NCBI RefSeq assembly: GCF_900172215.1
Contig: NZ_FWFP01000009.1
Span: forward strand, 146,589-210,588
DNA: 64,000 bases
Origin: Ruegeria meonggei
GTDB taxonomy: Bacteria; Pseudomonadota; Alphaproteobacteria; Rhodobacterales; Rhodobacteraceae
Direction of reading: 5' to 3'
The notes below the pieces were generated by a model that saw nothing but the letters and a program-made list of their open reading frames with translations, made no database searches and had not been told where the DNA came from. Shown here piece after piece: positions 52,861 through 63,068 of the stretch (its first letter is position 1; every line of letters starts with the position of its first letter). Position numbers and translations under genes: made by a program.

Positions 52861-53721
52861 ATGCTCAACGCGCCCTATGATTTGGATATGCCTGCCAAGC
52901 GCACGTCTTGTGTGGTCTTTTCCTCGCCTCATAGCGGTCGGAACTATCCTGAATCAATGCTCAACCGCACTGTCTTGAACCAGAATGTGATTCGATCTTC
53001 GGAAGATGCGTTTGTCGACCAGTTGTTTTCGGCGGCCGCAGACTATGGCGCGCCGATGATCGCGGCGACGGTGCCGCGTGCCTATCTGGACCTGAACCGC
53101 AGTGCCGAGGAACTGGATCCGGCGTTGATTCAGGGTGCACGCCGTCATGGGCACAATCCGCGCGTTGCCTCCGGGCTGGGTGTGATTCCCCGAGTGGTCG
53201 CCAATGGGCGCGCAATCTATCGTGGCAAGCTGACAATGGACGAGGCGCGCCTGCGCATCGACACCTGCTGGCGTCCCTACCATGCGCGCATCAAATCCTT
53301 GCTGGCCGAATCTCATGAGGCGTTTGGACAGGCGGTATTGGTCGATTGTCATTCGATGCCGCATGAGGCGGTTGCGATGGCCAGTACCGCCAAATCCAAA
53401 CGGCCCGAGGTTGTGCTGGGCGACAGGTTCGGCGCATCTGCTTCGGCCAAGGTGGTCGATCGGATCGAAGCGGCTTTTGTCGCGGCCGGCCTGAACGTTG
53501 CGCGCAATGCGCCTTTTGCCGGGGCCTACGTGACCCAGACCTATGGCCGCCCCAGCCGCCACCAGCACGCGGTTCAGGTCGAGATTGACCGATCTCTCTA
53601 TATGGATGAGGCCCGGATCGAACCAAATGAGAACTTCGCTGCGTTTCAGGAGATTCTGCGCGAGATCATCCAGGACATTGCCCGCGTCGGCGAGGAGCCG
53701 TTGCGACTGGCGGCCGAATAG
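52861..53721 (+). CDS. N-formylglutamate amidohydrolase family protein
   Basis: A 286-residue protein of the N-formylglutamate amidohydrolase family, a zinc carboxypeptidase-like fold that releases formate from N-formylglutamate or related compounds. It has the opening VVFSSPHSGRNYPESML (with zinc-site His), then DAFVDQLF, PRAYLDLNRSAEELDP, and the later LVDCHSMPHEA and YGRPSRHQHAVQVEIDRSLY. No other histidine-degradation gene is nearby. The ATG at 52861 is preceded by AAGGAGACG. It converges with dinB; only two bases lie between the stops. Confidence 0.87.
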   Translation: MLNAPYDLDMPAKRTSCVVFSSPHSGRNYPESMLNRTVLNQNVIRSSEDAFVDQLFSAAADYGAPMIAATVPRAYLDLNRSAEELDPALIQGARRHGHNPRVASGLGVIPRVVANGRAIYRGKLTMDEARLRIDTCWRPYHARIKSLLAESHEAFGQAVLVDCHSMPHEAVAMASTAKSKRPEVVLGDRFGASASAKVVDRIEAAFVAAGLNVARNAPFAGAYVTQTYGRPSRHQHAVQVEIDRSLYMDEARIEPNENFAAFQEILREIIQDIARVGEEPLRLAAE

Positions 53722-53723
53722 AC

Positions 53724-54977
53724 TCAGCGCAGGGCGCGACCTTTTACAATCGCATCGGTGCCGAATCTGCGCCGGATTTCATCTGTTGCACGTTCGGCCT
53801 GTGAGCGGCGCGCGGCCCCTGGGTCCAGCAGATCGCCAGAGATATCTGCCTGATCCTCGGAACACAGATCAGACAAGCCACAGCCCAGCAGACGATAGGG
53901 CCCTTGATCGCCCACCTGATCGAACAAGCCCCGCGCGGTGCGATAAATCCGGTCGGCGATCTGTGTGGCGTCGCGCAGCGACACGCGGCGGGTGATAACC
54001 TTGTGATCGGCTTTTTTCAGCTTTAGCGTCACCACCCGTCCGGCCAGCTCTTTGGCCTTGGCACGGTCAGCGACCTTTTCGGCCATACGCCACAAATGCC
54101 CGTCCAGAATATCCAGACTGGCCGTGTCCTCGAAAAACGTGGTCTCATTGCTGATCGACTTCATCGGCTCATGGGCCGAGACACGCCGTTTGTCTTGCCC
54201 GCGCGCCAGATGCCAAAGCCTGTATCCCATTGATCCGAACCGAGCTGTCAGTGCTTCTTGATCCCAGCGCAGCAGGTCCGAGAATATCCGGATCCCCGCA
54301 CGGTCCAGCGATTCCTGTGCGGCAGGTCCGATACCCCAGATCAATCGCACCGGCTTGTCATGTAGAAATTCGGCGGTTTCTTCCTTGCCAATAACCGAGA
54401 ACCCGCGCGGTTTGTCCAGGTCCGAGGCCACCTTGGCCAGAAACTTGTTATGCGACAAACCGATTGAGCCGGTGACGCCCAACTCGTCCTTTATCCGCTT
54501 CACCAGCCGTGCCAGCATCACCGCGGGCGGTGCGCCATGCAGGCGTTGGGTTCCGGACAGATCCATGAACGCTTCGTCCAGGGACAAGGGTTCAACAATG
54601 GGTGTCATCTCGTCCATCATCTTGCGAATCTCGCGCGAGACCTCGGCATAGACCGACATGCGCGGCTTTAGCACCACCGCGTCGGGGCAAAGCTGCAAAG
54701 CCTTGAACATCGGCATGGCAGAACGCACGCCACGAATGCGGGCGACATAGCAGGCGGTCGACACCACGCCGCGTTTTCCACCACCGATGATAAGCGGCTT
54801 GTCGGCCAACTCGGGGTTGTCGCGCTTTTCGACCGAGGCGTAGAAGGCATCGCAATCCATATGGGCGATGGACAGATCAAACAATTCCGCATGCCTTTTG
54901 ATCCGCGGGCTGCCGCAGGACGGGCAACGGGGTTCCTGTTCCACTATCGTCAGGCAATCGCGGCATAAGGCGGGCAT
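53724..54977 (-). CDS. dinB: DNA polymerase IV (Y family) with N-terminal zinc-finger-like module
   Basis: A Y-family polymerase of about 417 residues. The catalytic acidic residues are visible in SIAHMDCDAFYASVEKRDNP and in VEPLSLDEAFMDLSG; the helix-hairpin-helix (LIWGIGPAAQESLDRAGI) and little-finger domain follow. The N terminus has an added Cys cluster CRDCLTIVEQEPRCPSCG, a zinc-ribbon-like element common to alphaproteobacterial DinB. It makes translesion DNA synthesis at damaged templates. ATG 54977 is chosen, with AGAGAG upstream; 54986 is possible. Confidence 0.9.
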   Translation of the reverse strand: MPALCRDCLTIVEQEPRCPSCGSPRIKRHAELFDLSIAHMDCDAFYASVEKRDNPELADKPLIIGGGKRGVVSTACYVARIRGVRSAMPMFKALQLCPDAVVLKPRMSVYAEVSREIRKMMDEMTPIVEPLSLDEAFMDLSGTQRLHGAPPAVMLARLVKRIKDELGVTGSIGLSHNKFLAKVASDLDKPRGFSVIGKEETAEFLHDKPVRLIWGIGPAAQESLDRAGIRIFSDLLRWDQEALTARFGSMGYRLWHLARGQDKRRVSAHEPMKSISNETTFFEDTASLDILDGHLWRMAEKVADRAKAKELAGRVVTLKLKKADHKVITRRVSLRDATQIADRIYRTARGLFDQVGDQGPYRLLGCGLSDLCSEDQADISGDLLDPGAARRSQAERATDEIRRRFGTDAIVKGRALR

Positions 54978-55447
54978 GTGGCTCATCTCTCTTTTGCGCA
55001 TTGGCGCGTCTGAGGAATTGTCTGAAATCTACCTTGTCTGCACACAAAGAGAAAGCTGCCCCTGGGCTTTAGCAACGCAAAGGCTGCGCTGTGTCCGACG
55101 TCGAAGCTGCTGGTAATCGTGAACTGCGCTAACTGCTTATAAGACAACCCGCTCGAAACAGGAGGGCTGCGCAGGGATGGGAATGTCTGACAAGAAGACC
55201 CCCCGCAAGTGGGCGGGGGGAGGTGACGGACCTCAGGAAGAGATGGTCCGCGGGGAGTATCACGGGTTTAGAATCGCCCAAAACCATGGATTTCGATAGG
55301 AACTAGATCACACAAGCTAAACTCGTGTTTTGCATGTGTGTTTTGAGGCACAGGGGCAATTTGGCGCGGCTTTGGAAGAAAGTGACGCAAGGTCAACTGG
55401 TTGGCGGTGGATTTCAGCCCAAATCCACAGAATTTCTCAGGCCTCGA
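54978..55447. other. intergenic region with GC-rich structures
   Basis: No gene is supported. A GC hairpin and a second stem lie at 55199-55255 (listed separately); the remainder shows nothing clear. Confidence 0.4.
55199..55252. other. pair of stable stem-loops
   Basis: CCCCCCGC-AAGT-GGGCGGGGGG at 55199-55220 forms a very stable hairpin; about ten bases on, CGGACC (55228-55233) and GGTCCG (55246-55251) make a second perfect 6-base stem. No T-run follows. This could be a small structured RNA or an unusual terminator. Confidence 0.4.
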
Positions 55448-56152
55448 TTAGGACCCTGCCAAAGAATTTAACTCGGCAAGAACCGCCTCAGCGGCTGCCT
55501 TTGGGTCCTCTGCCTGATAGATCGGGCGGCCGACAACGATGTGATCGGCCCCGTCGGCAATTGCGCTGGCCGGGGTGGCCACGCGTTTCTGATCGCCCAG
55601 GGCTGCCCCTGCAGGACGCACGCCGGGGGTGACAATCAGGCGACCTTCGGCCTGGGGCAGGGCGCGGATCAGCGCGGCCTCTTGCGGACTGGCGATGACG
55701 CCATCGGCGCCAGCCTCCAGTGCTTTAGCTGCGCGTTCGACCACCAGATCCTGTACGTCGCCCTGTTTCAGCAGACTGGCATCCAGATCGTCGCGGTTCA
55801 GTGAAGTCAGGATAGTGACGGCCAGGATTTTCAGGTCTTTTCCTGCGGCACCCTCTTTTGCCGCGCGCACTACGTGTGGGTCGCCATGCACGGTCAGGAA
55901 ATCCAGATCGAACTGCGCCAGCCCGCGGACCGCATTTTCGACGGTGTTGCCGATGTCGAACAGTTTCATGTCCAGAAAGATGCGTTTGCCGTGTTCTTGT
56001 TTCAGCTCATTGGCCAGAGCCAACCCGCCTCCGGTCAGCATACCCAGTCCGATCTTGTAGAAGGACACAGCGTCCCCTAACCGCTGGGCCATTTCCAGGC
56101 CTTTCAGGGCGTTCGGAACGTCAAGGGCTACGATCAGGCGATCATCGGACAT
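55448..56152 (-). CDS. pyrF: orotidine 5'-phosphate decarboxylase
   Basis: A 234-residue TIM-barrel enzyme, the last step of UMP synthesis, decarboxylating orotidine 5'-phosphate to UMP. The active-site motif is FLDMKLFDIGNTV (the DxKxxD array), preceded by LIVALDVPNALKGLEMAQRL and followed by the phosphate-binding TPGVRPAGAALGDQKRVATP and GADHIVVGRPIYQAEDP. Length and motifs are complete. It is divergent from the small lipoprotein gene. Confidence 0.95.
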   Translation of the reverse strand: MSDDRLIVALDVPNALKGLEMAQRLGDAVSFYKIGLGMLTGGGLALANELKQEHGKRIFLDMKLFDIGNTVENAVRGLAQFDLDFLTVHGDPHVVRAAKEGAAGKDLKILAVTILTSLNRDDLDASLLKQGDVQDLVVERAAKALEAGADGVIASPQEAALIRALPQAEGRLIVTPGVRPAGAALGDQKRVATPASAIADGADHIVVGRPIYQAEDPKAAAEAVLAELNSLAGS

Positions 56153-56303
56153 GGCTGCGGCTCCTTTTTGGCAAACGTCTGCGTCCTAGCGGGTTCGGGC
56201 GCTTGTGTCCATGCGAGATGGTCGGGTGACCAGAGACATTTGCCATCGCCCAGATTGTGCTATGGTTCGGATCATTCAAAAACAGATTGGAAAAGGTGGG
56301 ACA

Positions 56304-56624
56304 ATGAAACATCTGATCGGTATTGGCCTTATTGTGACATTGGGCGCATGTCAGGACATGCCTTTGGAAAACGAGGCCTCGGATATGGTCATCAAGTCAC
56401 CCACCAATGACAATCTGCGGCTGGTTGGCGGGTACCGCTCGACTGATGACGACTGCCAGCTTACCGGCGAAACCGCGTTTACAATCGATTTTCTGGACGA
56501 TGCGGCCGATCTGGTCTCGTGCCCGACGGGTAGCGATGCAGCGCAATCCCTTGTGGATATGTACGGTGCGCGGCAAGTTGCGGAAACCGGCGGGTACAGT
56601 GTTTATACCGTGCCGCGTCGCTGA
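56304..56624 (+). CDS. small lipoprotein
   Basis: A 106-residue protein with a lipoprotein signal (LIGIGLIVTLGACQDM, lipobox LGAC). The mature part is acidic and short, with two Cys (DDDCQLTGET and LVSCPTG) that may pair. I do not recognise the family. ATG 56304 follows a weak GGTGGG site. It lies between pyrF and clpB. Confidence 0.65.
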   Translation: MKHLIGIGLIVTLGACQDMPLENEASDMVIKSPTNDNLRLVGGYRSTDDDCQLTGETAFTIDFLDDAADLVSCPTGSDAAQSLVDMYGARQVAETGGYSVYTVPRR

Positions 56625-56751
56625 GCCTGAATTTCCGGTTTAGCCTCTTGAACAAACGCAAATATTTCCCAAATTGAATGTGAGGCCCAGACCGATGCGT
56701 GCCGCCAGGCGGGCGCAGCAGACCTAGGGCGCTTGGAAAAAGGAGAGAGCT

Positions 56752-59370
56752 ATGGACTTGAACAAGTTCACCGAGCGGGCACGGGGATTCGTGCAGGCAG
56801 CCCAAACTATTGCACTGCGCGAGGGGCACCAGAGATTGGCCCCCGAACATATACTGAAAGCATTAATGGATGACGATCAGGGGCTGGCCAGCAACCTGAT
56901 CACCCGCGCGGGTGGCGCGCCGAGCCGGGTGGTTGAGGCGCTGGATGCGACAATGGCCAAGATTCCGAAAGTCAGTGGTGACGCAAGCCAGGTCTATATG
57001 GATGGTCAGACCGCCAAAGTTCTGGATGAGGCCGGCAAGATCGCCAGCAAAGCAGGCGACAGTTTTGTCCCGGTTGAGCGTGTGCTAATGGCGCTGTGCA
57101 TGGTGAAATCCAAGGCCAAGGACGCCTTGGATGCTGGTGCTGTATCTGCGCAAAAACTGAACGAAGCGATCAACGATATCCGCAAGGGTCGCACTGCTGA
57201 CACCGCGTCAGCGGAAGAGGGTTATGACGCGCTCAAGAAATACGCGCGCGACCTGACCGAGGCGGCAGCCGAGGGCAAGATCGACCCGATCATCGGGCGG
57301 GATGAGGAAATCCGCCGCTCGATGCAGGTTCTGTCGCGCCGCACCAAGAACAATCCGGTCCTGATCGGTGAGCCCGGCGTCGGTAAAACCGCAATCGCCG
57401 AAGGCATGGCCCTGCGCATCATCAACGGTGACGTGCCGGAATCTCTAAAGGATAAAAAACTGCTCGCGCTCGACATGGGTGCGCTGATTGCCGGCGCGAA
57501 ATACCGCGGTGAGTTCGAAGAACGCCTCAAGGCTGTTCTGACCGAGGTCACTGAGGCCGCCGGTGAAATCATCCTGTTCATCGATGAGATGCACACGCTG
57601 GTGGGCGCGGGAAAATCTGATGGCGCGATGGATGCGGCCAACCTGATCAAGCCTGCGCTTGCTCGGGGGGAACTGCATTGTATTGGCGCGACCACGTTGG
57701 ATGAGTATCGCAAATACGTGGAAAAAGACGCGGCCCTTGCGCGTCGGTTCCAGCCGGTTTTGGTGGCTGAACCCACGGTTGAGGACACGATCAGCATCCT
57801 GCGTGGCATCAAGGAAAAATACGAATTGCACCACGGTGTGCGCATCTCGGATTCGGCGCTGGTGTCGGCGGCGACCCTGTCGCATCGCTATATCACCGAC
57901 CGGTTCCTGCCCGACAAAGCCATCGACCTTGTCGATGAGGCCGCGTCGCGCTTGCGGATGGAGGTGGATTCAAAACCCGAAGAGCTGGATCAGCTGGACC
58001 GTCAGATCCTGCAGTTGCAGATCGAGGAAGAGGCGCTGAAGCTTGAGGATGACGCTGCCTCCAAGGACCGCCTGGACACCTTGCAAAAGGATCTGGCCGA
58101 TCTGCAGGAGAAATCCGCCGAGATGACGGCACAATGGCAGGCCGAACGCGACAAGCTGGCCGGAGCCCGCGATCTGAAAGAACAGCTGGACAAGGCGCGC
58201 GCTGATCTTGAGATCGCAAAGCGCGAAGGTAACCTGGCCAAGGCCGGAGAGCTGTCTTACGGCGTCATCCCCGAGCTTGAGAAGCAGTTGACCGAGGCAG
58301 AGAATGCCGAAAGCAGCCAGATGATGGCCGAGGAAACTGTGCGCCCGGAACAGATCGCATCGGTTGTCGAGCGTTGGACCGGTATCCCAACCTCGAAAAT
58401 GCTGGAAGGTGAGCGTGAAAAGCTGCTGCGGATGGAAGATGATCTGCACGGGCGTGTCATCGGTCAGGATGCTGCGGTCACTGCTGTATCCAATGCTGTG
58501 CGCCGTGCGCGCGCTGGTCTGAACGACGAAGGGCGTCCGCTGGGGTCGTTCCTGTTCCTGGGGCCGACCGGCGTGGGTAAAACCGAGCTGACCAAGGCGG
58601 TGGCGAACTTCCTGTTCGACGACGACAACGCGATGGTGCGCATCGACATGTCCGAGTTCATGGAAAAACACGCGGTTGCTCGTTTGATCGGTGCCCCTCC
58701 GGGCTATGTCGGCTATGACGAAGGTGGTGTGCTGACCGAGGCCGTGCGGCGCCGGCCCTATCAGGTCGTGCTGTTTGATGAGGTTGAAAAGGCGCATCCG
58801 GATGTGTTCAACGTTTTGTTGCAGGTTCTCGATGACGGGGTTCTGACCGATGGCCAGGGCCGCACCGTGGATTTCAAGCAAACGCTGATCATCCTGACGT
58901 CGAACCTCGGGTCTCAGGCGCTGAGCCAGTTGCCCGAAGGGGCCGACAGCGCGCAGGCGCGGCGGGATGTGATGGATGCGGTCCGGGCGCATTTCCGGCC
59001 GGAATTCCTGAACCGTCTGGATGAGACGATCATCTTTGACCGGCTCAAGCGCGGCGATATGGACGGAATCGTCGATATCCAGATGGCGCGTCTGCAAAAA
59101 CGTCTGGCCGCCCGCAAGATCGAGCTGGTGATGGACGACGGTGCCAAGGAATGGCTGGCCAACGAAGGCTATGACCCGGTCTTTGGGGCCCGTCCGCTGA
59201 AACGGGTGATCCAGCGCGCCTTGCAGAACCCGCTGGCCGAGGCTTTGCTTGCCGGTGAGATCATGGATGGCGACACCGTTCCGGTCACTGCCGGGGCCGA
59301 TGGCTTGATCATCGGTGATCGGTTGGGGACGTCAGAACGCCCCCGCCCGGATGATGCCGTGGTGCATTAA
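56752..59370 (+). CDS. clpB: ATP-dependent chaperone ClpB
   Basis: An 872-residue Hsp100 disaggregase. The N-terminal Clp repeat domain opens with [20 protein letters not shown]. The first ATPase domain has Walker A GEPGVGKT (about residue 206) and Walker B FIDEMHTL. The coiled-coil middle domain is complete (about residues 405-525), and the second ATPase domain has Walker A GPTGVGKT (about residue 604). The pore tyrosine is in [10 protein letters not shown]. With DnaK it rescues aggregated proteins. AAGGAGAG precedes the ATG; a terminator follows 17 bases after the stop. Confidence 0.97.
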   Translation: MDLNKFTERARGFVQAAQTIALREGHQRLAPEHILKALMDDDQGLASNLITRAGGAPSRVVEALDATMAKIPKVSGDASQVYMDGQTAKVLDEAGKIASKAGDSFVPVERVLMALCMVKSKAKDALDAGAVSAQKLNEAINDIRKGRTADTASAEEGYDALKKYARDLTEAAAEGKIDPIIGRDEEIRRSMQVLSRRTKNNPVLIGEPGVGKTAIAEGMALRIINGDVPESLKDKKLLALDMGALIAGAKYRGEFEERLKAVLTEVTEAAGEIILFIDEMHTLVGAGKSDGAMDAANLIKPALARGELHCIGATTLDEYRKYVEKDAALARRFQPVLVAEPTVEDTISILRGIKEKYELHHGVRISDSALVSAATLSHRYITDRFLPDKAIDLVDEAASRLRMEVDSKPEELDQLDRQILQLQIEEEALKLEDDAASKDRLDTLQKDLADLQEKSAEMTAQWQAERDKLAGARDLKEQLDKARADLEIAKREGNLAKAGELSYGVIPELEKQLTEAENAESSQMMAEETVRPEQIASVVERWTGIPTSKMLEGEREKLLRMEDDLHGRVIGQDAAVTAVSNAVRRARAGLNDEGRPLGSFLFLGPTGVGKTELTKAVANFLFDDDNAMVRIDMSEFMEKHAVARLIGAPPGYVGYDEGGVLTEAVRRRPYQVVLFDEVEKAHPDVFNVLLQVLDDGVLTDGQGRTVDFKQTLIILTSNLGSQALSQLPEGADSAQARRDVMDAVRAHFRPEFLNRLDETIIFDRLKRGDMDGIVDIQMARLQKRLAARKIELVMDDGAKEWLANEGYDPVFGARPLKRVIQRALQNPLAEALLAGEIMDGDTVPVTAGADGLIIGDRLGTSERPRPDDAVVH

Positions 59371-59387
59371 CCTGATACTAAACGGAG

Positions 59388-59414
59388 AAAGACCCGCCAT
59401 AACGGCCGGTCTTT
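59388..59414 (+). terminator. terminator after clpB
   Basis: AAAGACCCGCC (59388-59398) and GGCCGGTCTTTT (59403-59414) form a stem with one mismatch and a T-run; it is nearly the same sequence as the stem at 59907-59939. Confidence 0.8.
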
Positions 59415-59443
59415 TGCCAACGGAATGGCCTAACAGTTGCTGT

Positions 59444-59854
59444 TCAGGATTGTTGGTGGGCGGTGTGTGTCTTGAAACTCAAAAGTGAAGCGCAAAGACA
59501 TGCCCCCAGCGCCGCCAGCGGTAACCCGCCCCAGTACATGTCGCCTGGATCAACAATCGTACCGTAAACACCCAATCCTCCGACACATAGAGCAAACCCC
59601 CAAATCAATATCGAAGGCAAAACGCCGATGCTTCTTTTGCGTACAAGTGAATAGAGCAGAAACAATGAAGCCAGCAACGGCGTCAGACCTACAAATATCC
59701 CGATTGCACCCGTAGCGAGATGGTAGAAGCTTGGCTTGCCTGTGACCATGCAATCGAACATTTGGCAAAGTCCGAATGCTCCGAATAATAAAAGCACATA
59801 CAGGGAAAGCAAAACTGCCGGGATCAGGAATAAGAAAAAGAATAAAACTCTCAA
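59444..59854 (-). CDS. hypothetical small membrane protein
   Basis: A protein of about 136 residues with four hydrophobic segments (LFFFLFLIPAVLLSLYVLLL, ATGAIGIFVGLTPLLASLFL, GVLPSILIWGFALCVGGLGV, GGLPLAALGACLCASLLSF). I do not recognise it. The frame stays open to 59953, but those codons overlap the next terminator; the TTG at 59854 has a GAAGG site eight bases upstream and is a more sensible start. It lies between two nearly identical terminators, as if inserted there. Confidence 0.5.
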   Translation of the reverse strand: MRVLFFFLFLIPAVLLSLYVLLLFGAFGLCQMFDCMVTGKPSFYHLATGAIGIFVGLTPLLASLFLLYSLVRKRSIGVLPSILIWGFALCVGGLGVYGTIVDPGDMYWGGLPLAALGACLCASLLSFKTHTAHQQS

Positions 59855-59906
59855 ATTCGAAACGCCTTCGTTACAGTTCTGAACAAATAGCCATTTTTGA
59901 TTGGTC

Positions 59907-59939
59907 AAGAAAGACCCGCCACAACGGCGGGTCTTTCTT
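59907..59939 (-). terminator. terminator after the cyclase-family gene
   Basis: AAGAAAGACCCGCC (59907-59920) and GGCGGGTCTTTCTT (59926-59939) form a perfect 14-base stem with a 5-base loop, 14 bases after the stop of the cyclase-family gene on the minus strand. Confidence 0.85.
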
Positions 59940-59953
59940 GTAAGGCAATGCAC

Positions 59954-60769
59954 TCAGACCATCGCAAAAATCCGCGCTGGACCGCCGGTACCACCGGCAT
60001 GTTTGGGTGCGCCGATCACCAGTGTCGCCCCTGCGGCAGGGACACGGTCCAGCCCGGCGAGGTTTTCGATCCCAAACCGACCCGTGGGCAGCCAGGCGTA
60101 ATGGGTGGCGAAATTAGCCGAAATACCGTGATCCAGCGACAGCGTATCTGATGCGATCGAGCGAGCTCCGGTGTCTTCGATCAGCATCTGGGCGGCCTCG
60201 ACATGAAAACCGGGATAATGCTGTGCCTGACCGTCAAAGCCGCGATAGGCGTCGCTGTCCACTTTGGCTGCCCAGCCGGAATAAAGCGCAACGCAGGCAC
60301 CGTCCGGAATATCGCCATTGGCAGACATCCAAGCCTTCAGATCATCGGGGGTCAGCAGGGTGTCGGCATCCTCGGCGGCGCGGGCTGCAATGTCGACAAC
60401 ACAAAGCGGGGCAACCAGATCCGAGACCGGGATCTCATCCACTGACGCGCCATCCGCCGAGAAATGTAACGGCGCATCGATATGTGTGCCGGTGTGTTCG
60501 TTCACAGTCAGGCGCTGCAGGTTGAACCCGTGCTCACCGAAATTGAACAGTTGTTCCGAGGCATATCCGGGTTCGCCAAAATAGGTTGGAAAATCAGGGC
60601 TGATCGTATGGGTCATATCCTCGACCTTGCCGTGGCCCGCAGCCATCGCCATCGGCGCAGAGACCCCCGTTGCAGCGACCGCAACGCCTGAGGCTGCGGC
60701 GGCTTTGAAGAATCCGCGTCTTGATAGCATACGGTCCTTGACCGAGTTCATCACACAGATGTCACACAT
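59954..60769 (-). CDS. cyclase-family (kynurenine formamidase-like) hydrolase, Tat-exported
   Basis: A 271-residue metal hydrolase. A Tat-type leader (SRRGFFKAAAASGVAVAATG) is followed by the cyclase/kynurenine formamidase domain: VEDMTHTISPDFPTYFGEPG, then the metal-binding VNEHTGTHIDAPLHFSADGA (HxGTHxDxP), and later ARSIASDTLSLDHG. The substrate is unknown; export suggests it is not a kynurenine-pathway enzyme. The ATG at 60769 lies seven bases after GGAG and is preferred to those upstream. The perfect hairpin terminator follows the stop. Confidence 0.85.
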   Translation of the reverse strand: MCDICVMNSVKDRMLSRRGFFKAAAASGVAVAATGVSAPMAMAAGHGKVEDMTHTISPDFPTYFGEPGYASEQLFNFGEHGFNLQRLTVNEHTGTHIDAPLHFSADGASVDEIPVSDLVAPLCVVDIAARAAEDADTLLTPDDLKAWMSANGDIPDGACVALYSGWAAKVDSDAYRGFDGQAQHYPGFHVEAAQMLIEDTGARSIASDTLSLDHGISANFATHYAWLPTGRFGIENLAGLDRVPAAGATLVIGAPKHAGGTGGPARIFAMV

Positions 60770-60963
60770 TTGCATTCTCCTTTGTTGCTGTTTTTGCTGG
60801 CGGGACAGGGTATCCATCCGGTCAACGACTTACCTAACATAGTGTGCAGCCTGCCTTTTTCCCGCAGGGGTTGTAAAGGTCGCAGGGCCGAGGGATGGCG
60901 TTATCCGCCGACGCTCGTCAACTCAGTTTGAAAATGTCATGAGGTGTCAGGTCAGGTCGCGCC

Positions 60964-61926
60964 CTAGTGATTGCCCTGCTCGCGGCTTTTGCGCAATGCG
61001 CGCAAATCTTCAGCGTTCATCAGCGGCCCCGATTGTGACGTGGCTTTTGATGTGTTGCGTGGATCAGGCTGCACGGCTGCGGGATGCGCCGGAGCAGTGT
61101 CTCGCAGGCGCAGATACACCAGAACTCCGCCTGCGCATTGCACGCTCAGCGCCCAAAAGCCGATCACTATGTACAATGCAATCACCGCGATTACAGGCCA
61201 AATGGCACGCCACGGGGCGGTGCCCTCAATCATCTCTGCCAATTCGATCAGACCATCGGCGATCACCGTGCCGAAACTGCTGAACGCCAGAGCCAGTGAG
61301 ATAACGGTGTAGATGACCGCTATTCCCACATAGCTGAGCAGGACTAACGCAAACAAATACCAGAACGATTCCCCGAAATGCCGGAAAGGCGTATAGGCCC
61401 GGTCATCCGGATCGCGCCCCAGCGAAGCCGAGGCGATGGGCACCAGGATACTGGCCCGGATCGCACAGATCGCAACAACGGCGACGATAGAGAGCCCGCT
61501 TAAAGACGCGCCAAAGGAACCGTTCAGCAAATCGGCAACCCCTTCTCCAGTCAGGTCAGTGACATCGGGCATAACGGTAATTGCCAACAGACCTGTGGTC
61601 GGTACAAGAAGCACCGCAACAGCCAGGGCCTCGGTTGCGCCATAGACGATAGACGGCAGGATCAGTTTCTTGTATCCGGCGCTGGGCATGATCTGCTGGG
61701 ACGCAAAGCCAAACCGGGTCCCGACCATCACTGGAATGATGCCGGACGACGCACTGATCGCAATCATGAGAATGACAGAGGCGGCCGGAATGATCAGCCC
61801 GATCACAAAGCCCAGAAGCCCCCCCAGAAACCCATAAAGGAACAGGCCGATCACAAGGACCGGAAACACCATCACATAACGCCACAGGATGGAAAGGGAT
61901 AAGGGAATAGCTTGTATAGCGAGCAC
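60964..61926 (-). CDS. multi-pass membrane protein, unknown family
   Basis: A 320-residue protein with about seven hydrophobic segments (VFPVLVIGLFLYGFLGGLLG, AASVILMIAISASSGIIPVM, LSIVAVVAICAIRASILVPI, IWPVIAVIALYIVIGFWALS) and a hydrophilic C-terminal tail. I do not recognise a defined family. It begins at a GTG (61926) with no clear ribosome binding site. It is divergent from msrP with about 235 bases between. Confidence 0.6.
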   Translation of the reverse strand: MLAIQAIPLSLSILWRYVMVFPVLVIGLFLYGFLGGLLGFVIGLIIPAASVILMIAISASSGIIPVMVGTRFGFASQQIMPSAGYKKLILPSIVYGATEALAVAVLLVPTTGLLAITVMPDVTDLTGEGVADLLNGSFGASLSGLSIVAVVAICAIRASILVPIASASLGRDPDDRAYTPFRHFGESFWYLFALVLLSYVGIAVIYTVISLALAFSSFGTVIADGLIELAEMIEGTAPWRAIWPVIAVIALYIVIGFWALSVQCAGGVLVYLRLRDTAPAHPAAVQPDPRNTSKATSQSGPLMNAEDLRALRKSREQGNH

Positions 61927-62161
61927 GGTTTCAAACTCTGATCAACTAATGGGTGTGTCCCGCATACCCAAAAGACGTGGACGCCGCCAGTTCCCGAGCT
62001 GTCAGATTTTCCGGGTTGTTGCTGCGATGATTCACCCCGGACCGGTTTGCCTGGAACCCGATACGTTACAATCCCGTCTCTCAATCGTTACGCGTGTTTC
62101 CTTGGTGACGTGCTATTAGCGACTTATCTCATACCCGAGGTTAATAGCTACGGAGACCCAG

Positions 62162-63064
62162 ATGGCGCATCGCTGGACCAACACATTGACACATGCCGAC
62201 GTCACGCCACAGGCGGCGTTTTTTAACCGGCGCCAGATCATGGCCGGGCTGGCAGGTGTCGGGCTGGCGGGAATGGCACGGGGGGCTGCGGCGCAAGAGG
62301 CGCTTGAGCCAAACTCCTGGGAAGAGATCACGTCGTACAACAATTATTATGAGTTTGGGACCCGCAAGGAGGATCCGGCAAAATACGCCCATACGCTGGT
62401 GACCGAGCCCTGGAGCGTAAAGATTGATGGTCTGGTCGACAAACCAGGCGAGTATGACTTTCAGGACATCATGTCCGAGATGACGGTCGAAGAGCGAATC
62501 TATCGCTTTCGTTGTGTCGAGGCCTGGTCGATGGTGATCCCGTGGAACGGGTTCGAACTGGCCGACCTTCTGAACATGGCGGGCGTGCAGGACGGGGCCA
62601 AGTATGTGGCCTTTGAAACCGCGTACCGTCCCGACGAAATGCCCGGTGTTCAGTATCCAGTGCTGGACTGGCCCTATCGCGAAGGCTTGCGGTTGGATGA
62701 GGCCATGCACCCGTTAACCATCATGGCCACAGGCATTTACGACCGTCCGATTCCAAATCAGAACGGCGCGCCCTTGCGTCTGGTGGTGCCGTGGAAATAC
62801 GGGTTCAAATCGATCAAATCGATTGTCCGTGTCACGGTGACGGATGTCGAACCTCCGACCAGCTGGAACGTGGCAGGGCCGCGCGAATATGGATTTTACA
62901 GCAATGTGAACCCCAACGTGGATCATCCCCGCTGGTCACAGGCGACCGAGCGCCCGATCGGTGGCGGCCTGTTTGCCAAACGGATTCCGACGTTGATGTT
63001 CAATGGCTATGAACAAGAGGTCGCCGGGCTGTACGAAGGCATGGATCTGGCGAAAAACTACTAG
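62162..63064 (+). CDS. msrP: methionine sulfoxide reductase catalytic subunit MsrP (YedY)
   Basis: A 300-residue molybdopterin enzyme. The Tat leader has [17 protein letters not shown], and the mature part has the molybdenum ligand Cys in [18 protein letters not shown]. MsrP repairs oxidised methionines in periplasmic proteins using electrons from the membrane subunit MsrQ, whose gene starts five bases after its stop. Motifs and length are normal. Confidence 0.95.
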   Translation: MAHRWTNTLTHADVTPQAAFFNRRQIMAGLAGVGLAGMARGAAAQEALEPNSWEEITSYNNYYEFGTRKEDPAKYAHTLVTEPWSVKIDGLVDKPGEYDFQDIMSEMTVEERIYRFRCVEAWSMVIPWNGFELADLLNMAGVQDGAKYVAFETAYRPDEMPGVQYPVLDWPYREGLRLDEAMHPLTIMATGIYDRPIPNQNGAPLRLVVPWKYGFKSIKSIVRVTVTDVEPPTSWNVAGPREYGFYSNVNPNVDHPRWSQATERPIGGGLFAKRIPTLMFNGYEQEVAGLYEGMDLAKNY

Positions 63065-63068
63065 GAAC

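Noticed and set aside
57970..59097. Long minus-strand open frame inside clpB
   Set aside because: Antisense shadow; the plus strand is a full ClpB with all motifs.
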